This document shows positions 5,653 through 5,915 of a stretch of DNA of 5,915 bases, in pieces. The notes under the pieces are model-generated. The model was not told where the DNA came from and did no database searches. It saw only the letters and a program-made list of their open reading frames with translations. Origin of the DNA: Acidobacteriaceae bacterium. GTDB taxonomy: Bacteria > Acidobacteriota > Terriglobia > Bryobacterales > Bryobacteraceae. The stretch's first letter is position 1; each line of letters begins with the position of its first letter. The stretch lies in contig JAFAQG010000822.1 of assembly GCA_019246575.1 (NCBI GenBank), forward strand, positions 1-5,915, written 5' to 3'. The position numbers were made by a program, and so were the translations under genes.

Positions 5653-5915
5653 ATGTCGAAGAACAACTCATCGACTCCAGCGAGCGGCGTCTATGCCGCC
5701 CTGCTCACACCCCGCCGTCCCGATTCCATCGAAGCCGATACCGCAGCTTTCCTCGAGTACTTGGATAAAGTTTCCTCGGCGCACGTCGATGGCCTCGTCT
5801 TTTTTGGCTCCACGGGCGAGTTCGTCCACTTCGACCTCGAGCAACGTATGCACGTCGTCACCATGGGTCTGCGCCGCAGCCGTGTGCCGGTTCTGGTAAA
5901 TGTTTCACATTCGAC
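5653..5915 (+). CDS. DapA/N-acetylneuraminate lyase superfamily protein (N-terminal part)
   Basis: These are class I aldolase-fold (TIM-barrel) enzymes that form a lysine Schiff base with pyruvate or a 2-oxo acid. The family includes dihydrodipicolinate synthase, N-acetylneuraminate lyase and 2-keto-3-deoxy-sugar-acid aldolases or dehydratases. The 87 visible residues start with GVYAALLTPR (12-21, strand 1 with the usual LTP). They continue to DGLVFFGSTGEFVHFDLEQR (46-65), where GSTGE (52-56) is the pyruvate-carboxylate-binding loop, then RVPVLVNVSHS at strand 3. The family is about 300 residues, so the catalytic Tyr and Lys are outside the window. The loop is GSTGEF rather than the GTTGES usual in lysine-pathway DapA, so I do not assign dapA. 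ATG 5653 fits the family start; no good Shine-Dalgarno is visible. It is divergent from the symporter gene, which suggests catabolism as much as lysine synthesis. Confidence 0.88.
   Translation, partial: MSKNNSSTPASGVYAALLTPRRPDSIEADTAAFLEYLDKVSSAHVDGLVFFGSTGEFVHFDLEQRMHVVTMGLRRSRVPVLVNVSHS

Noticed and set aside
1..5915. tRNA, SECIS element, CRISPR array, insertion sequence or attachment site.
   Set aside because: No cloverleaf, regular direct repeats with spacers, transposase motifs or terminal inverted repeats were seen on either strand by eye.

Overview
The window looks like chromosomal DNA from a GC-rich, Gram-negative-type bacterium. The codon use, the acidobacterial look of the propionyl-CoA-type carboxylase, the small secreted protein with an 'LRAQ' signal-peptide end, and the lone tatA next to an HU gene would fit an Acidobacteriota (Solibacter/Bryobacter-like) genome. 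That placement is an inference from protein style, not from a marker gene. I see no mobile element, CRISPR array, tRNA, rRNA or phage gene.

Layout, left to right. (1) 1-1104, minus: the N-terminal ~60% of the selenocysteine-specific elongation factor SelB, running off the left edge and broken by a one-base frameshift near 415-421. (2) 1153-2700, plus: a complete carboxyltransferase (beta) subunit of an acyl-CoA carboxylase, divergent from selB across only 48 bp. (3) 2735-3229, minus: a small secreted or envelope protein with two perfect four-glycine zippers, converging on the carboxylase. (4) 3338-3508, plus: a 56-residue TatA with a GTG start, a good promoter and a good ribosome binding site. 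(5) 3580-3894, minus: an HU-family nucleoid protein with a strong promoter, a leader of about 107 nt, a near-perfect Shine-Dalgarno and two tandem intrinsic terminators, the second lying inside the 3' end of tatA. (6) 4156-5496, minus: a CitA/TcuC-type metabolite:H+ symporter of the major facilitator superfamily. (7) 5653-5915, plus: the N-terminus of a DapA/N-acetylneuraminate lyase superfamily enzyme, cut by the right edge.

The genes alternate strand almost one by one, so most are probably single transcription units rather than one operon. The set is mainly housekeeping: selenoprotein translation, acyl-CoA carboxylation, protein export, nucleoid structure and organic-acid uptake. The only plausible functional pair is the divergent transporter and DapA-like aldolase. 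I found no convincing new multi-gene system. The points most worth a second look are the selB frameshift, the cysteine at the substrate-selecting position of the carboxylase, the double glycine-zipper protein, and the terminator built into the tatA coding sequence.
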